From positions 1,054,001-1,118,000 of the forward strand of contig CP088295.1 in NCBI GenBank assembly GCA_024666565.1: a stretch of DNA of 64,000 nt, in the 5' to 3' direction. Source of the stretch: Svornostia abyssi (lineage in GTDB: Bacteria; Actinomycetota; Thermoleophilia; Solirubrobacterales; Solirubrobacteraceae). Positions 8,484 through 16,305 of this stretch are shown here, in pieces (the first letter of the stretch is position 1; each line of letters begins with the position of its first letter). Both the position numbers and the translations under genes were made by a program. The notes beneath the pieces are model-generated. The model had not been told where the DNA came from, did not search any database, and was given only the letters and a program-made list of their open reading frames with translations.

Positions 8484-8769
8484 GACAACGGCGCTCCCTA
8501 CAGAGCCAGCCTGCACGCGATCGCCTGCCGCGCGCTCGGAGTCCGACACCTCCGCACCCGCCCTTACCGACCACAGACCAACGGCAAAGCCGAACGCTTC
8601 ATCCGCACCCTGCAAAACGGCTGGGCCTACGGCGCGATCTACGGCTCAAGCCAAGAACGCACCGCAGCCCTTGACGGCTGGCTCTGGGACTACAACCATC
8701 GCCGCCGACACCAAGCCATCGGGCGACAGACACCCATCACCCGCGTGAACAACCTGCTTGGGACTTACA

Positions 8770-8775
8770 CCTAGT
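8770..8775. repeat. Right target-site duplication CCTAGT of the IS481 element
   Basis: This copy matches 6119-6124. Its plus-strand TAG ends the transposase frame, and its minus-strand TAG (bases 8771-8773) ends the uracil-DNA glycosylase gene. Confidence 0.85.
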
Positions 8776-9421
8776 AGGGCGGCAGGTCGGCGTACCAGTC
8801 ACCGAGGACGCGGAACGCGCTCCAGAACGCGCGCTTCGCGTCCTCCTCGTCGAGCGACTGGTCGATGTCCGGAGTGAACAGCACGTCACACGAGGGTGTG
8901 AGCTGCTGAATCTCCCCGGGCCGCGCGGCCACGCTGCGCGCGAGGGGCAGCTGCAGCTCGTTGACGACTTCGAGCGCGTACCCGCCCATGACCACGATCA
9001 TCTTCGGCTGGACGATCGCGACCTCCTCGGCTACGCGTGCCACGCAGGCCGGGTCCGCGAGCGACGCGTCCCCGACCGGGCACTTCACGCACAGCGTGCC
9101 GTACACCGCCAGGGGGTCGATCTGCAGCCGCTTCAGCGCCTTCATGAGCGCGTTGCCGGCCCGGCCGTAGAAGGCGACGCCCTCCTCGACCTCGCTCGGC
9201 ACCGCCTCGTGCTTGAGCAGCATGATGTCGGCCTGGGGATGCCCCGAGCCGATGACGGGCATCACGCCGCCGCGAGGGCACGTGTGGCACCCCTGAATGT
9301 CTCGGGTGAGCTGGTTGATCTCGCGGATCGCGCGCTCGAGGTACTTCTCCCGAATCTCGTCGTCCGTGATCCGCACGGACTTGGGGTTTGACGGGGGCAG
9401 GGGTTCCTCCTGCCGGTGCAT
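8771..9421 (-). CDS. Atypical uracil-DNA glycosylase superfamily protein
   Basis: A 216-residue protein of the family 4/5-type glycosylase fold. Four cysteines, CHTC near residue 45, VKCP near 114 and PAC near 126, suggest the 4Fe-4S cluster of these enzymes. The first catalytic region reads KHEAVPSEVEEGVAFYGRAG instead of the usual GEAPG-type loop, and the C-terminal HPS/HPA motif with its catalytic histidine is replaced by LFTPDIDQS. It may excise uracil differently, act on another base, or be non-catalytic. ATG 9421 overlaps the TGA of the upstream glycosyltransferase-PHP gene as ATGA, so the two are co-translated. The stop is shared with the IS481 target site. Confidence 0.72.
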   Translation of the reverse strand: MHRQEEPLPPSNPKSVRITDDEIREKYLERAIREINQLTRDIQGCHTCPRGGVMPVIGSGHPQADIMLLKHEAVPSEVEEGVAFYGRAGNALMKALKRLQIDPLAVYGTLCVKCPVGDASLADPACVARVAEEVAIVQPKMIVVMGGYALEVVNELQLPLARSVAARPGEIQQLTPSCDVLFTPDIDQSLDEEDAKRAFWSAFRVLGDWYADLPPY

Positions 9422-11328
9422 CAGCCGTTGCGTGTCGCCCGCTTCACCCGCCGGGCCTTGCGGGCGCGCCGCGCGGCCGGGGGTGTCGCCTTGGTCTCCA
9501 GGAACTTCAGCGCCTGGACGTACAGCAGCGTGCCGGGCTTCGTGATGATCTGGTTCTGGCGCAGGGACGCGAGGAACTCCTCGGGCCCTTCGAAGTTCGG
9601 CATGCGGTTGCGCACGGTGCCCAGGCCCTGCGCGACATGGCTGTCGCTGCCGGCGGCCGCGGGGATGCGGTACTTCTCGGCGAAGCGCTGCGCCTCCTCG
9701 TTGAAGGCTCCGATCGCGACGCGCGGGTTGTAGACCTCGATGAGGTCGATGTCGTCGACGATGTCGAGCAGGTGCTCGTAGTCGGGCACGGCGTGCATCC
9801 GGTCGAACGGATGCGGCACGTACACGAGCCCGCCCTGGCGCTTGATCTCGGCGATCGTCTCGGCCAGCGTCATGCCGCGCGGGATCTTCTCCTTGATGAA
9901 GAGCCCGATGACCTCGCCCTGCTCCTTGGTCTTGACCTCTTCGGCGACGATGACCTTCACGCCGTAGTCCTTCGCCTTCTCGGCGGCGTCGAGCGCGCCG
10001 GAGACCTCGTTGTGGTCGGTCACGGCGATCGCCCCGAGCCCCTGGTCGCGCGCGGTCGCGAGCAGCACCTCGACCGGGGTGGCGCAGTCGCCGGAGTGGT
10101 CGGTGTGCATGTGCAGGTCGACGTCGATGACGGGGCGATCGGCGACGCGCTTGCGGGCGGCGGGGTTCGTCCGGTCGCCGTGGCGGCGGCCGACGAGCTC
10201 CTCGTACACCGCGTCCAGGCGGTCGGTCACCTTGGGGTACGGGAGCGTGTCGGCGCGCAGCTCGTCCCCGGCGGCGCGCAGGCGGTTGCGCAGCGCGGAA
10301 TCTCCGACGAGGCGGTCGAGCTGCGCGGCGAGCAGCTCCGGCTCGCGCGGCGTGAACAGCAGGCCGCGGTCGCCGTCGGCCAGCAGCTCCTGGTAGACCG
10401 GGATCTCGGACGCCAGCGGGATGGCGCCCGCCCCGATCGCGGCCAGCACGACGTCCGGCGCGGGGCGTGCGCCCTCGGACGCGAGGACGACGACGTCGGC
10501 GTCCGCGACGGCGCTCGCGGCGCCGCCGTCATCGGGTTCCACGACCTTCACACGGGTCTTCAGGTCGGCGCGCAGCGGCGTGGATGAGGACAGGCCGCGG
10601 GCGCTCACGACGGTCGCGTCCCAGTTCGTCTCGGGGTCGAGCCGCCGCAGGCCCCGCAGGAACGCGCGCAGCGCGGCACGCTCCTCCCGGTCGACGAAGA
10701 CGATCCGCACCGGGCCGATCCGCGTGGGGCTCGGCGCGGGCACGACGGCGCCGGGGTTGAGCACGCGGTAGCTCGCCGGGAAGAACCGGTCCATGAGGTG
10801 GGCGGTCGCCTCGAAGCCCGCCAGGCGCACGTCGAGCCGGCCGAAGACGAGCTCGACGACGCGGCGCGCGAGCTGTGTGGAGACCAGCCGCTCGCTCGGG
10901 GCGTGGAACGTGCCGACGTTCAGCGCGCGCGAGTGGCGCAGCGCGGCGGAGGACACCGACGGCGCGAACGGCTCGTGGACGTGGCAGATGTCGAGGGCCA
11001 GCGACTCGTGCAGCTGCTCGATGGCGCGGGTGATGTCGACCGGGACCGCGGCGCGGCGGCGGCCGGCGCTCACCTCTGGCAGGAGCTCGCCGATCGCGAT
11101 GACGCGGGGCGGCTCGCCGGGCGCGGGGAGCAGCGCGGTGGGATCGCTGCGCAGGAGCTTGCGGTCGGTGCGCACGCGGGTGCTGTCCCGCGTGGGCGCG
11201 ATGACGAGGACGCGATGCCCGCGGGCCGCCAGCTCGTCCGTGACCGCCGCGACGTGCTGGTTGACGGGATGCGCGCCGTCCTCCCACGCGTACGGGGTGA
11301 CGTGGGCGATGGCCAGCGGCGCGGTCAC
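9421..11328 (-). CDS. Fusion of GT4-type glycosyltransferase and PHP phosphoesterase domain
   Basis: A 635-residue two-domain protein. Residues 1 to about 390 look like a GT-B glycosyltransferase of family 4 (VTDELAARGHRVLVIAPTRD, CHVHEPFAPSVS, and a C-terminal nucleotide-sugar lobe). Residues about 400-610 form a PHP metal-dependent phosphoesterase with DLHMHTDHSGD, AVTDHNEVSG, VPHPFDR and GSDSHV, the expected metal ligands. The PHP half may hydrolyse a phosphate or phosphodiester from the glycosylation product, but the substrate is unknown. GTG 11328 is preceded by TATCCT and seven bases, a leaderless pattern. It is translationally coupled to the downstream glycosylase-like gene. Confidence 0.8.
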   Translation of the reverse strand: MTAPLAIAHVTPYAWEDGAHPVNQHVAAVTDELAARGHRVLVIAPTRDSTRVRTDRKLLRSDPTALLPAPGEPPRVIAIGELLPEVSAGRRRAAVPVDITRAIEQLHESLALDICHVHEPFAPSVSSAALRHSRALNVGTFHAPSERLVSTQLARRVVELVFGRLDVRLAGFEATAHLMDRFFPASYRVLNPGAVVPAPSPTRIGPVRIVFVDREERAALRAFLRGLRRLDPETNWDATVVSARGLSSSTPLRADLKTRVKVVEPDDGGAASAVADADVVVLASEGARPAPDVVLAAIGAGAIPLASEIPVYQELLADGDRGLLFTPREPELLAAQLDRLVGDSALRNRLRAAGDELRADTLPYPKVTDRLDAVYEELVGRRHGDRTNPAARKRVADRPVIDVDLHMHTDHSGDCATPVEVLLATARDQGLGAIAVTDHNEVSGALDAAEKAKDYGVKVIVAEEVKTKEQGEVIGLFIKEKIPRGMTLAETIAEIKRQGGLVYVPHPFDRMHAVPDYEHLLDIVDDIDLIEVYNPRVAIGAFNEEAQRFAEKYRIPAAAGSDSHVAQGLGTVRNRMPNFEGPEEFLASLRQNQIITKPGTLLYVQALKFLETKATPPAARRARKARRVKRATRNG

Positions 11329-11425
11329 GCCGTGGAGGATATGGCCCCGCCCTGGTCCTCCGAAACCCGTCTATTCACCCGCCCCTGCGCTGGGGTTGTC
11401 CCGCACGGCGGTCGACAATCGCCGC

Positions 11426-11854
11426 ATGGGCCTGTCCACCGTCACCCCGCATCCCACTCCGGCCTTCGACGACGCGGTCCGATCCGCCGTCGCCCGCGGC
11501 AGCGCGCTCGGCGAGCCGTCCGCGCTGCTCGTGATCGCCGTGGACGACGCCGAAGCCGAGCAGGCCCTGGCGTCCGTCGTGCGCGCAGCCGACGTCGTCG
11601 CCGACCTGGGCGACGGGTCGTGCGGCGTCGTCCTCTTCGCCATCAGTCGCCTGCCCGCCGCGTCCGTCGCGGAGCGGCTGGAGCGGCGGCTGGCCCTCGA
11701 CCACGACCGTCCGGGGACCTCCCGCGTGGGCATGTCCCTCGTCGGCCCCTGGGAGCGGCGGACCGCGGACGCGGTCCTGCGCGCGGCGCGTGCGGACCTG
11801 CGCGAGCGCCTCGCGGCGAACGCTGCGCCCGCCGAGCAGCTGGCCGCGGCCTGA
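11426..11854 (+). CDS. Degenerate GGDEF-like protein
   Basis: A 142-residue cytoplasmic protein. The pattern SALLVIAVDD, then VRAADVVADLGDGSCGVVLF and later TSRVGMSLVG, follows the layout of a GGDEF diguanylate cyclase domain. The GG(D/E)EF signature itself is replaced by GDGSC, so cyclase activity is not expected. No sensor domain is attached. It might bind nucleotide or act by protein contact; this is inference only. ATG 11426 is preceded by GACAAT and six bases. It converges with the permease gene, the stops being two bases apart. Confidence 0.5.
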   Translation: MGLSTVTPHPTPAFDDAVRSAVARGSALGEPSALLVIAVDDAEAEQALASVVRAADVVADLGDGSCGVVLFAISRLPAASVAERLERRLALDHDRPGTSRVGMSLVGPWERRTADAVLRAARADLRERLAANAAPAEQLAAA

Positions 11855-11856
11855 CG

Positions 11857-13284
11857 TCAGTCCCCGAGGGACGCCATGCGGGCCCGGCTGTTCGCCCGGC
11901 CCCAGCCGTAGTAGATCGCCAGCCCGATCAGGAGCCAGACGATCAGCCGGATCCACGTCGTGGCCGGCAGCATCGCGATGAGCGCGACCGCCGCGAGGAT
12001 GCCGATCCCGGCCACGAGCGGCAGCGCAGGCACCCGGAACGGTCGCTCCAGCTCGGGGCGCTTCCTGCGCAGCACGAGGACCGCGCTGCAGACGATGACG
12101 AACGCGAAGAGCGTCCCGATCGAGACGAGGTTCGCCAGCGCGTCGATCGGCAGCAGGCCCGCGCAGATCGCACCGCCCACGGCACAGATCGCGGTCGCGC
12201 CGACCGGGGTCTTGTGCTTGCCGCTGACCTTGCCCATCCAGTCGGGGAGCAGGCCGTCCGAGGCCATGCGCATGAGGATCCGCGTCTGGCCGTAGAAAAC
12301 CACCATGACGGTGGCGGCCAGGCCGATGACGGCCGCGATCGACAGCATCGCCTCCAGCCAGTCCAGTGACGGGCCGGCTGCGCGGACGGCGGCGGTCAGG
12401 GGGTCGGCGACGTCGAGCACCTTGTAGCTCGCCATGCCCGTCATGACGCCCGCGATGGCGACGTACAGCGTCGTCGAGATGATGACCGTGCCGAGCAGGC
12501 CGATCGGGATCGTGCGCTTCGGGTCACGCGCCTCGGCGGCGGCGGTGGAGACGGCGTCGAACCCGATGTAGGCGAAGAAGACGACGCCCGCCGCGCGGAG
12601 CACGCCGGTCCAGCCGAACTCGCCGAAGCCCCCTTCGTTCGCCGGGAGGAACGGCTGCCAGTTCGCGTCCTTGATGTACCAGGCGCCGACGACGATGAAG
12701 AGCACGAGGATGCCGAGCTTCAGCGCGACCATCGCGTTGTTCGCGCGCGCCGACTCACGCGTGCCGAACGCCAGCAGGCCGCACATCGCGAGCACGATGA
12801 AGATGGCGGGGAGGTTGATGATCCCCGCGTCGTCGCCGAACGGCGGCTGGGTGAGGTCGTGCGGGATCGTGATGCCGATGCTCTCCATCGCGCTGACGAA
12901 GTAGCCCGACCAGCCGACGGCCACGGTGCTCCCGCCGAACAGGTACTCGAGCAGCAGGTCCCAGCCGATCACCCACGCGAGGAACCCGCCGAACGTCGCG
13001 TACGCGTACGAGTAGGTGCTGCCCGCGGCGGGGATCATCGCCGCCATCTCCGCGTAGCAGAGCGATGTGGCGGCGGCCGCGAAGCCGGCGATGATGAAGC
13101 TGATGACGACCGCTGGGCCCGCGTACTGGCTGGCCGCCACGCCGGTCGTGACGAAGATGCCGGCGCCGACGACGGCGGCGATGCCGAGCGCGGTGAGGCT
13201 GAACGGGCCGATCGCGGCGCCGTCGAGACGCCCGCGGTCCGTGTCGGCCTGGTGGAGGATCGCGTCGAGATCGTTGCTGCTCAC
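11857..13284 (-). CDS. APC-superfamily cationic amino-acid permease
   Basis: A 475-residue membrane protein with about twelve hydrophobic segments. The first helix carries GIAAVVGAGIFVTTG, the substrate-binding glycine motif of APC transporters of the CAT type. RDPKRTIPIGLLG in the middle loop and RRKRPELERPFRVPALP near the end are typical of CAT/YhdG-like permeases. It likely imports basic or other amino acids by proton or cation coupling. GTG 13284 (SSNDLDAILHQ) is the chosen start; upstream sequence in frame is Arg-rich and antisense to the YceI gene. It is divergent from that gene, with 69 bases between starts. Confidence 0.88.
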   Translation of the reverse strand: MSSNDLDAILHQADTDRGRLDGAAIGPFSLTALGIAAVVGAGIFVTTGVAASQYAGPAVVISFIIAGFAAAATSLCYAEMAAMIPAAGSTYSYAYATFGGFLAWVIGWDLLLEYLFGGSTVAVGWSGYFVSAMESIGITIPHDLTQPPFGDDAGIINLPAIFIVLAMCGLLAFGTRESARANNAMVALKLGILVLFIVVGAWYIKDANWQPFLPANEGGFGEFGWTGVLRAAGVVFFAYIGFDAVSTAAAEARDPKRTIPIGLLGTVIISTTLYVAIAGVMTGMASYKVLDVADPLTAAVRAAGPSLDWLEAMLSIAAVIGLAATVMVVFYGQTRILMRMASDGLLPDWMGKVSGKHKTPVGATAICAVGGAICAGLLPIDALANLVSIGTLFAFVIVCSAVLVLRRKRPELERPFRVPALPLVAGIGILAAVALIAMLPATTWIRLIVWLLIGLAIYYGWGRANSRARMASLGD

Positions 13285-13353
13285 GAGGGCCTTGTCGTCA
13301 CGTCGCGGGCGAAGGTTGAGCGCTGCAGGCGGCGGTCGCGTAGAACTCTCTGC

Positions 13354-13857
13354 ATGCCCCAGTTCGGTCCCGATTCCGGTTCGATCGTCGTGCGGACCTC
13401 CCGCGAGGGACGCGCCGCGAAGATGGGGCACGATCTCGTCATCGACGTGACGGGGTGGTCGGCCGATGTCGACCTCGACGGCGGGGCGGTGACGCTCGAC
13501 GTCGACCCGGGCTCCCTGCGGGTGCGCGAGGGCGTCGGGGGGCTCAAACCGCTCAGCGCGGGCGACAAGGCGAAGATCGAACAGACGATCACCGCCAAGG
13601 TGCTTCGCCGCGATCCGATCTCGTTCCGGTCGACCGCCGTCGACCTGGGGCCTCCGCTGGTGGTGGCCGGGGAGCTGACGCTCGGCGGCCGGACCAGGCC
13701 GTTGCAGGCCCGCGTCGAGCTCGTCGGCGACACCGCGACGGCCACGGTGCGGGTGCGCCAGAGCGCCTGGGGCATGAAGCCCTACAGCACGATGATGGGC
13801 GCGCTGCGGGTGGGCGACGAGGTCGAGGTGGGGCTGACGGTACGTTTCGTGCGGTGA
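13354..13857 (+). CDS. YceI-like lipid-binding domain protein
   Basis: A 167-residue protein with the YceI fold: SGSIVVRTSREGRAAKMGHD at the start, FRSTAVDL in the centre and SAWGMKPYSTMMGALRVGDE near the end. YceI-fold proteins are lipocalin-like barrels that bind isoprenoid or other lipids. No signal peptide is present, so it is probably cytoplasmic. TAGAAC lies seven bases before ATG 13354, matching leaderless initiation. The gene ends in a GTGA overlap with the acetyltransferase, so the two are probably translated together. Confidence 0.85.
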   Translation: MPQFGPDSGSIVVRTSREGRAAKMGHDLVIDVTGWSADVDLDGGAVTLDVDPGSLRVREGVGGLKPLSAGDKAKIEQTITAKVLRRDPISFRSTAVDLGPPLVVAGELTLGGRTRPLQARVELVGDTATATVRVRQSAWGMKPYSTMMGALRVGDEVEVGLTVRFVR

Positions 13858-13877
13858 GCGCAAGGAACGTCACCGTC
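13836..13877. repeat. Imperfect hairpin sharing a 19-mer with the clpB terminator region
   Basis: The right arm at 13859-13877 is the exact reverse complement of GACGGTGACGTTCCTTGCG, which also lies at 44230-44248. The left arm pairs with it imperfectly. The GTGA stop/start overlap of the YceI and GNAT genes sits in the loop. Confidence 0.6.
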
Positions 13878-14321
13878 CGTGAGGCGACGCCGGCTGACGC
13901 GCCGGCGATCGGGCGGCTGCTCCACGACTTCAACACCGAGTACGACGACGTCACGCCGGGGCCCGAGGCGCTGGCGCGCCGAGTCACGCAGCTCCTGGAG
14001 GGAGGGGACACCGTGATCCTCGTCGCGGGCGACGGGCCGGATGGGCTCGTCGTGCTCCGGTTCCGCGAGGCGATCTGGGCGCTCGCGCAGGAGTGCTACC
14101 TCGCGGAGCTCTACGTCGTCCCGCCCCTGCGGGGCCGCGGGATCGGGAGGGCGCTCATGGAGGGCGCACTCGCGGCCGCGCGTGCGCGAGGCGCCGCCTG
14201 GATCGACCTGGGCACGAGCGACGACGACGTCGCCGCGCGGGCGCTGTACGAGCGGATGGGCTTCACCAACCGCGAGGGCCCCGACGGGCCCGTCATGTAC
14301 GTCTACGAGCGCGACCTTTGA
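13854..14321 (+). CDS. GNAT-family N-acetyltransferase
   Basis: A 155-residue GCN5-related acetyltransferase. It starts VSARNVTVREATPADAPAIG and carries motif A, LYVVPPLRGRGIGRALMEGA, where the RGRGIG loop binds the pyrophosphate of acetyl-CoA. YERMGFTNREG near the end is the usual motif B region. The substrate is unknown; small stand-alone GNATs acetylate amines or protein N-termini. The GTG start overlaps the YceI stop as GTGA. A bidirectional hairpin follows the stop. Confidence 0.85.
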   Translation: MSARNVTVREATPADAPAIGRLLHDFNTEYDDVTPGPEALARRVTQLLEGGDTVILVAGDGPDGLVVLRFREAIWALAQECYLAELYVVPPLRGRGIGRALMEGALAAARARGAAWIDLGTSDDDVAARALYERMGFTNREGPDGPVMYVYERDL

Positions 14322-14327
14322 AACGCC

Positions 14328-14351
14328 GACGGCCCGCCGAAGCGGGCCGTC
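14328..14351. terminator. Bidirectional hairpin terminator
   Basis: GACGGCCCGC, loop CGAA, GCGGGCCGTC gives a perfect 10-bp stem between the convergent GNAT and inositol-phosphate synthase genes. Confidence 0.75.
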
Positions 14352-14377
14352 GATCACAACTCGGAGAGCAGCCGGAG

Positions 14378-15562
14378 CTACTTCTTGGCGGCGGGCGCCT
14401 TCTTCTTCGTCGCCGCAGCCTTTTTCACGACCTTCGCGATCGTGTCGTCCTTCTTGTGCTTTTCGATGAACTTGTCCGTGTCCAGGCGGGCCTGGTCATC
14501 GGGACGCTGGTTCTTCGGCGACTTCATGAGGTACGAGGACGGGCCGTCGATCTGGCCGCCGAGGCCGTTGTTCAGCGCGAGCTTGCAGCAGCGCACGGCG
14601 TCGGTGACGATGCCCGCCGAGTTCGGAGAGTCCCAGACCTCGAGCTTGAGTTCGGCCATGAGCGGCACGCCGCCGAAGGCCTTGCCCTCGAGACGGATGT
14701 GCGCCCACTTGCGGTCGGTGAGCCACGGCACGTAGTCCGACGGGCCGACGTGGACGTTCTTCTCTTCCATCTCGAGGCCCGCGACCGACGTCACCGCGTT
14801 CGTCTTCGAGATCTTCTTGGACTCCAGGCGCTCGCGCTCGAGCATGTTGTAGAAGTCCATGTTGCCGCCGACGTTCAGCTGCGACGTGCGCTGCAGCTCG
14901 ACGCCGCGGTCGTGGAACAGGCGCGCCAGCTGGCGGTGGACGATCGTCGCGCCGACCTGCGACTTGATGTCGTCGCCGACGATCGGGAGCTTGGCCTTCT
15001 TGAAGCGCTTGTCCCAGTAGTCGCTCGACGCGATGAACACCGGGATGCAGTTCACGAAGCCGCAGCCGGCCTCGATGACCTTCTCGACGTACCACTTGGT
15101 CGCCTCTTCCGAGCCGACCGGCAGGTAGGAGACGACGACGTCGGTCTTCGTGTCCTTGAGGATCTGCACGATGTCGTCGGTCTCGCCCGGCGCCTTCGTG
15201 ACCTTCTCCTTGAGGTACTTGCCGAGGCCGTCATGCGTCATGCCGCGGTAGACCTTGGCGCCGATCTCCTTCGGGACGCGATCGGTGAACTTGATCGTGT
15301 CGTTCGGGTCGGCCCAGATGGCCTGCGCGAGGTCCTTGCCGACCTTCGTCTTGTTGATGTCGAAGGCCGCCGTGAACTCGATGTCACGGACGTGGTAGCC
15401 GCCGAGGTCGACGTGCATGAGGCCCGGGACGGCCTCGTTGGGGTCGGCGTCCTGGTAGTGGTAGACGCCCTGCACGAACGCGTTCGCGCAGTTGCCGACG
15501 CCGATGATCGCGACGCGGACCTTGTCGTGCTGGTAGCGGCCCGAGCCGTTCGTTGCACTCAT
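14378..15562 (-). CDS. ino1: myo-Inositol-1-phosphate synthase with Lys/Ala-rich tail
   Basis: A 394-residue NAD-dependent enzyme converting glucose-6-phosphate to inositol-3-phosphate, the entry point for inositol lipids and mycothiol-type thiols. [18 protein letters not shown] is the NAD-binding motif, and [27 protein letters not shown] and SKTNAV are conserved core motifs. ATG 15562 ([11 protein letters not shown]) is chosen; a GGGAAG lies upstream at a rather long distance. An unusual C-terminal tail, about residues 360-394, is rich in lysine and alanine and ends [15 protein letters not shown], like histone-type DNA-binding tails. The next genes downstream on this strand's far side encode a PIP-synthase-like enzyme and PAP2, consistent with inositol phospholipid synthesis. 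Confidence 0.93.
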   Translation of the reverse strand: MSATNGSGRYQHDKVRVAIIGVGNCANAFVQGVYHYQDADPNEAVPGLMHVDLGGYHVRDIEFTAAFDINKTKVGKDLAQAIWADPNDTIKFTDRVPKEIGAKVYRGMTHDGLGKYLKEKVTKAPGETDDIVQILKDTKTDVVVSYLPVGSEEATKWYVEKVIEAGCGFVNCIPVFIASSDYWDKRFKKAKLPIVGDDIKSQVGATIVHRQLARLFHDRGVELQRTSQLNVGGNMDFYNMLERERLESKKISKTNAVTSVAGLEMEEKNVHVGPSDYVPWLTDRKWAHIRLEGKAFGGVPLMAELKLEVWDSPNSAGIVTDAVRCCKLALNNGLGGQIDGPSSYLMKSPKNQRPDDQARLDTDKFIEKHKKDDTIAKVVKKAAATKKKAPAAKK

Positions 15563-15670
15563 GCTGTCTGGGGACTTCCCTTCTGAGAAAGTTCGGGGGA
15601 TGGACGCTCGGCCGGCGGGGGCGGCGCCAGCCCTTACGGACCCCAAACGGCGGGCCCGGTTACACCTCGG

Positions 15671-16294
15671 TCACACGGCCTCGTCGGTGACGGGCCGGTT
15701 GAGCTGCCCGCGGACGTGGAAGATGCGCTGCAGGAACGTGATCGTCCCGAGCACTGCGAGGACGTACACCGCGACCTCCAAGGCCTCGTCGACGCCGATG
15801 CCGAAGAGGAGGATGCCCGCGGAGAGGATCGCCACCCGCGCTGCGCGGTTGCCGAACCCGACCTTGCACTCCACGCCGAGAGCCTCGGCGCGTGCACGAG
15901 TGTACGAGACCATCAGCGACGCGACGGCGGCGGTGACCACACCGAACACCGCGAGCTCGTTCGCCTCGCTCGCGAAGTAGACGCCGATCGCGGCGAGCAT
16001 GATGCCCTCCTCGATGCGGTCAAGCGTGGAATCGAGGAATGCCCCGAACGGCGTGCCCTTGCCGCTCATCCGCGAGTAGCGCCCGTCCAGCGTGTCGCAG
16101 ACCGAGCCGACGATGAAGGCGACGCCGCCGAGGATCCACATCTCCTGCCAGACGAGCACGGCGGCGGCGAGGCACAGCACGAGACCGGTGAGGCTGATCG
16201 CGTTCGGGGTCAGGCGCGACTCGATGAGCCGGTTGCGCATCTGGTCGTTCATGAGCTGCGGCCGGGGCCGCGCTCCATCGGCGGGGGAGGACAT
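15671..16294 (-). CDS. CDP-alcohol phosphatidyltransferase, PIP-synthase-like
   Basis: A 207-residue membrane enzyme with about six hydrophobic segments. The signature reads CDTLDGRYSRMSGKGTPFGA then FLDSTLD, matching D-x2-D-G-x2-A-R-x8-G-x3-D-x3-D except that serine replaces the usual alanine. This family joins CDP-diacylglycerol to an alcohol. Because ino1 is immediately upstream on the same strand, the alcohol is probably inositol phosphate, making a phosphatidylinositol-phosphate precursor. ATG 16294 is used; an internal ATG (MNDQMRNRL) is an alternative. The gene follows the PAP2 gene by eleven bases, so both are likely in one transcript. Confidence 0.85.
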   Translation of the reverse strand: MSSPADGARPRPQLMNDQMRNRLIESRLTPNAISLTGLVLCLAAAVLVWQEMWILGGVAFIVGSVCDTLDGRYSRMSGKGTPFGAFLDSTLDRIEEGIMLAAIGVYFASEANELAVFGVVTAAVASLMVSYTRARAEALGVECKVGFGNRAARVAILSAGILLFGIGVDEALEVAVYVLAVLGTITFLQRIFHVRGQLNRPVTDEAV

Positions 16295-16305
16295 AGCTGC
16301 GAAGC

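Larger units (their letters stand above)
6125..8769 (+). mobile_element. IS481-family insertion sequence interrupted by an IS110-family element
   Basis: The ends are TGTAAGTCC at the left and GGACTTACA at the right. The terminal inverted repeats can be followed for about 24 bases with three mismatches, ending TTGTTCA in both. Flanking CCTAGT duplications mark the insertion. Without the inner element the unit would be about 1.05 kb, normal for IS481. It encodes one DDE transposase, now split near codon 229. It inserted between the convergent secreted-protein and uracil-DNA glycosylase genes without damaging either. Confidence 0.9.
6205..8774 (+). pseudogene. IS481-family DDE transposase, split by IS110 insertion
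   Basis: The first part (6205-6891, 229 codons) has the N-terminal helix-turn-helix (LGISSRTASKWLARYRSEGE) and the start of the integrase core (ELIHIDVKKLGRI, AIDDATRLAYAEVLPDEKA). It stops in frame soon after the IS110 boundary. The rest resumes at 8487 with NGAPYRAS, then RPYRPQTNGKAERFIRTLQ and YNHRRRHQAIG. Joining GAC 6889-6891 directly to AAC 8487 restores the catalytic VLTDNG motif and a 324-residue protein. The stop codon TAG at 8772-8774 lies in the target duplication, not in the element. AAGGAG upstream of ATG 6205 supports the start. It is inactive as it stands. Confidence 0.9.
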
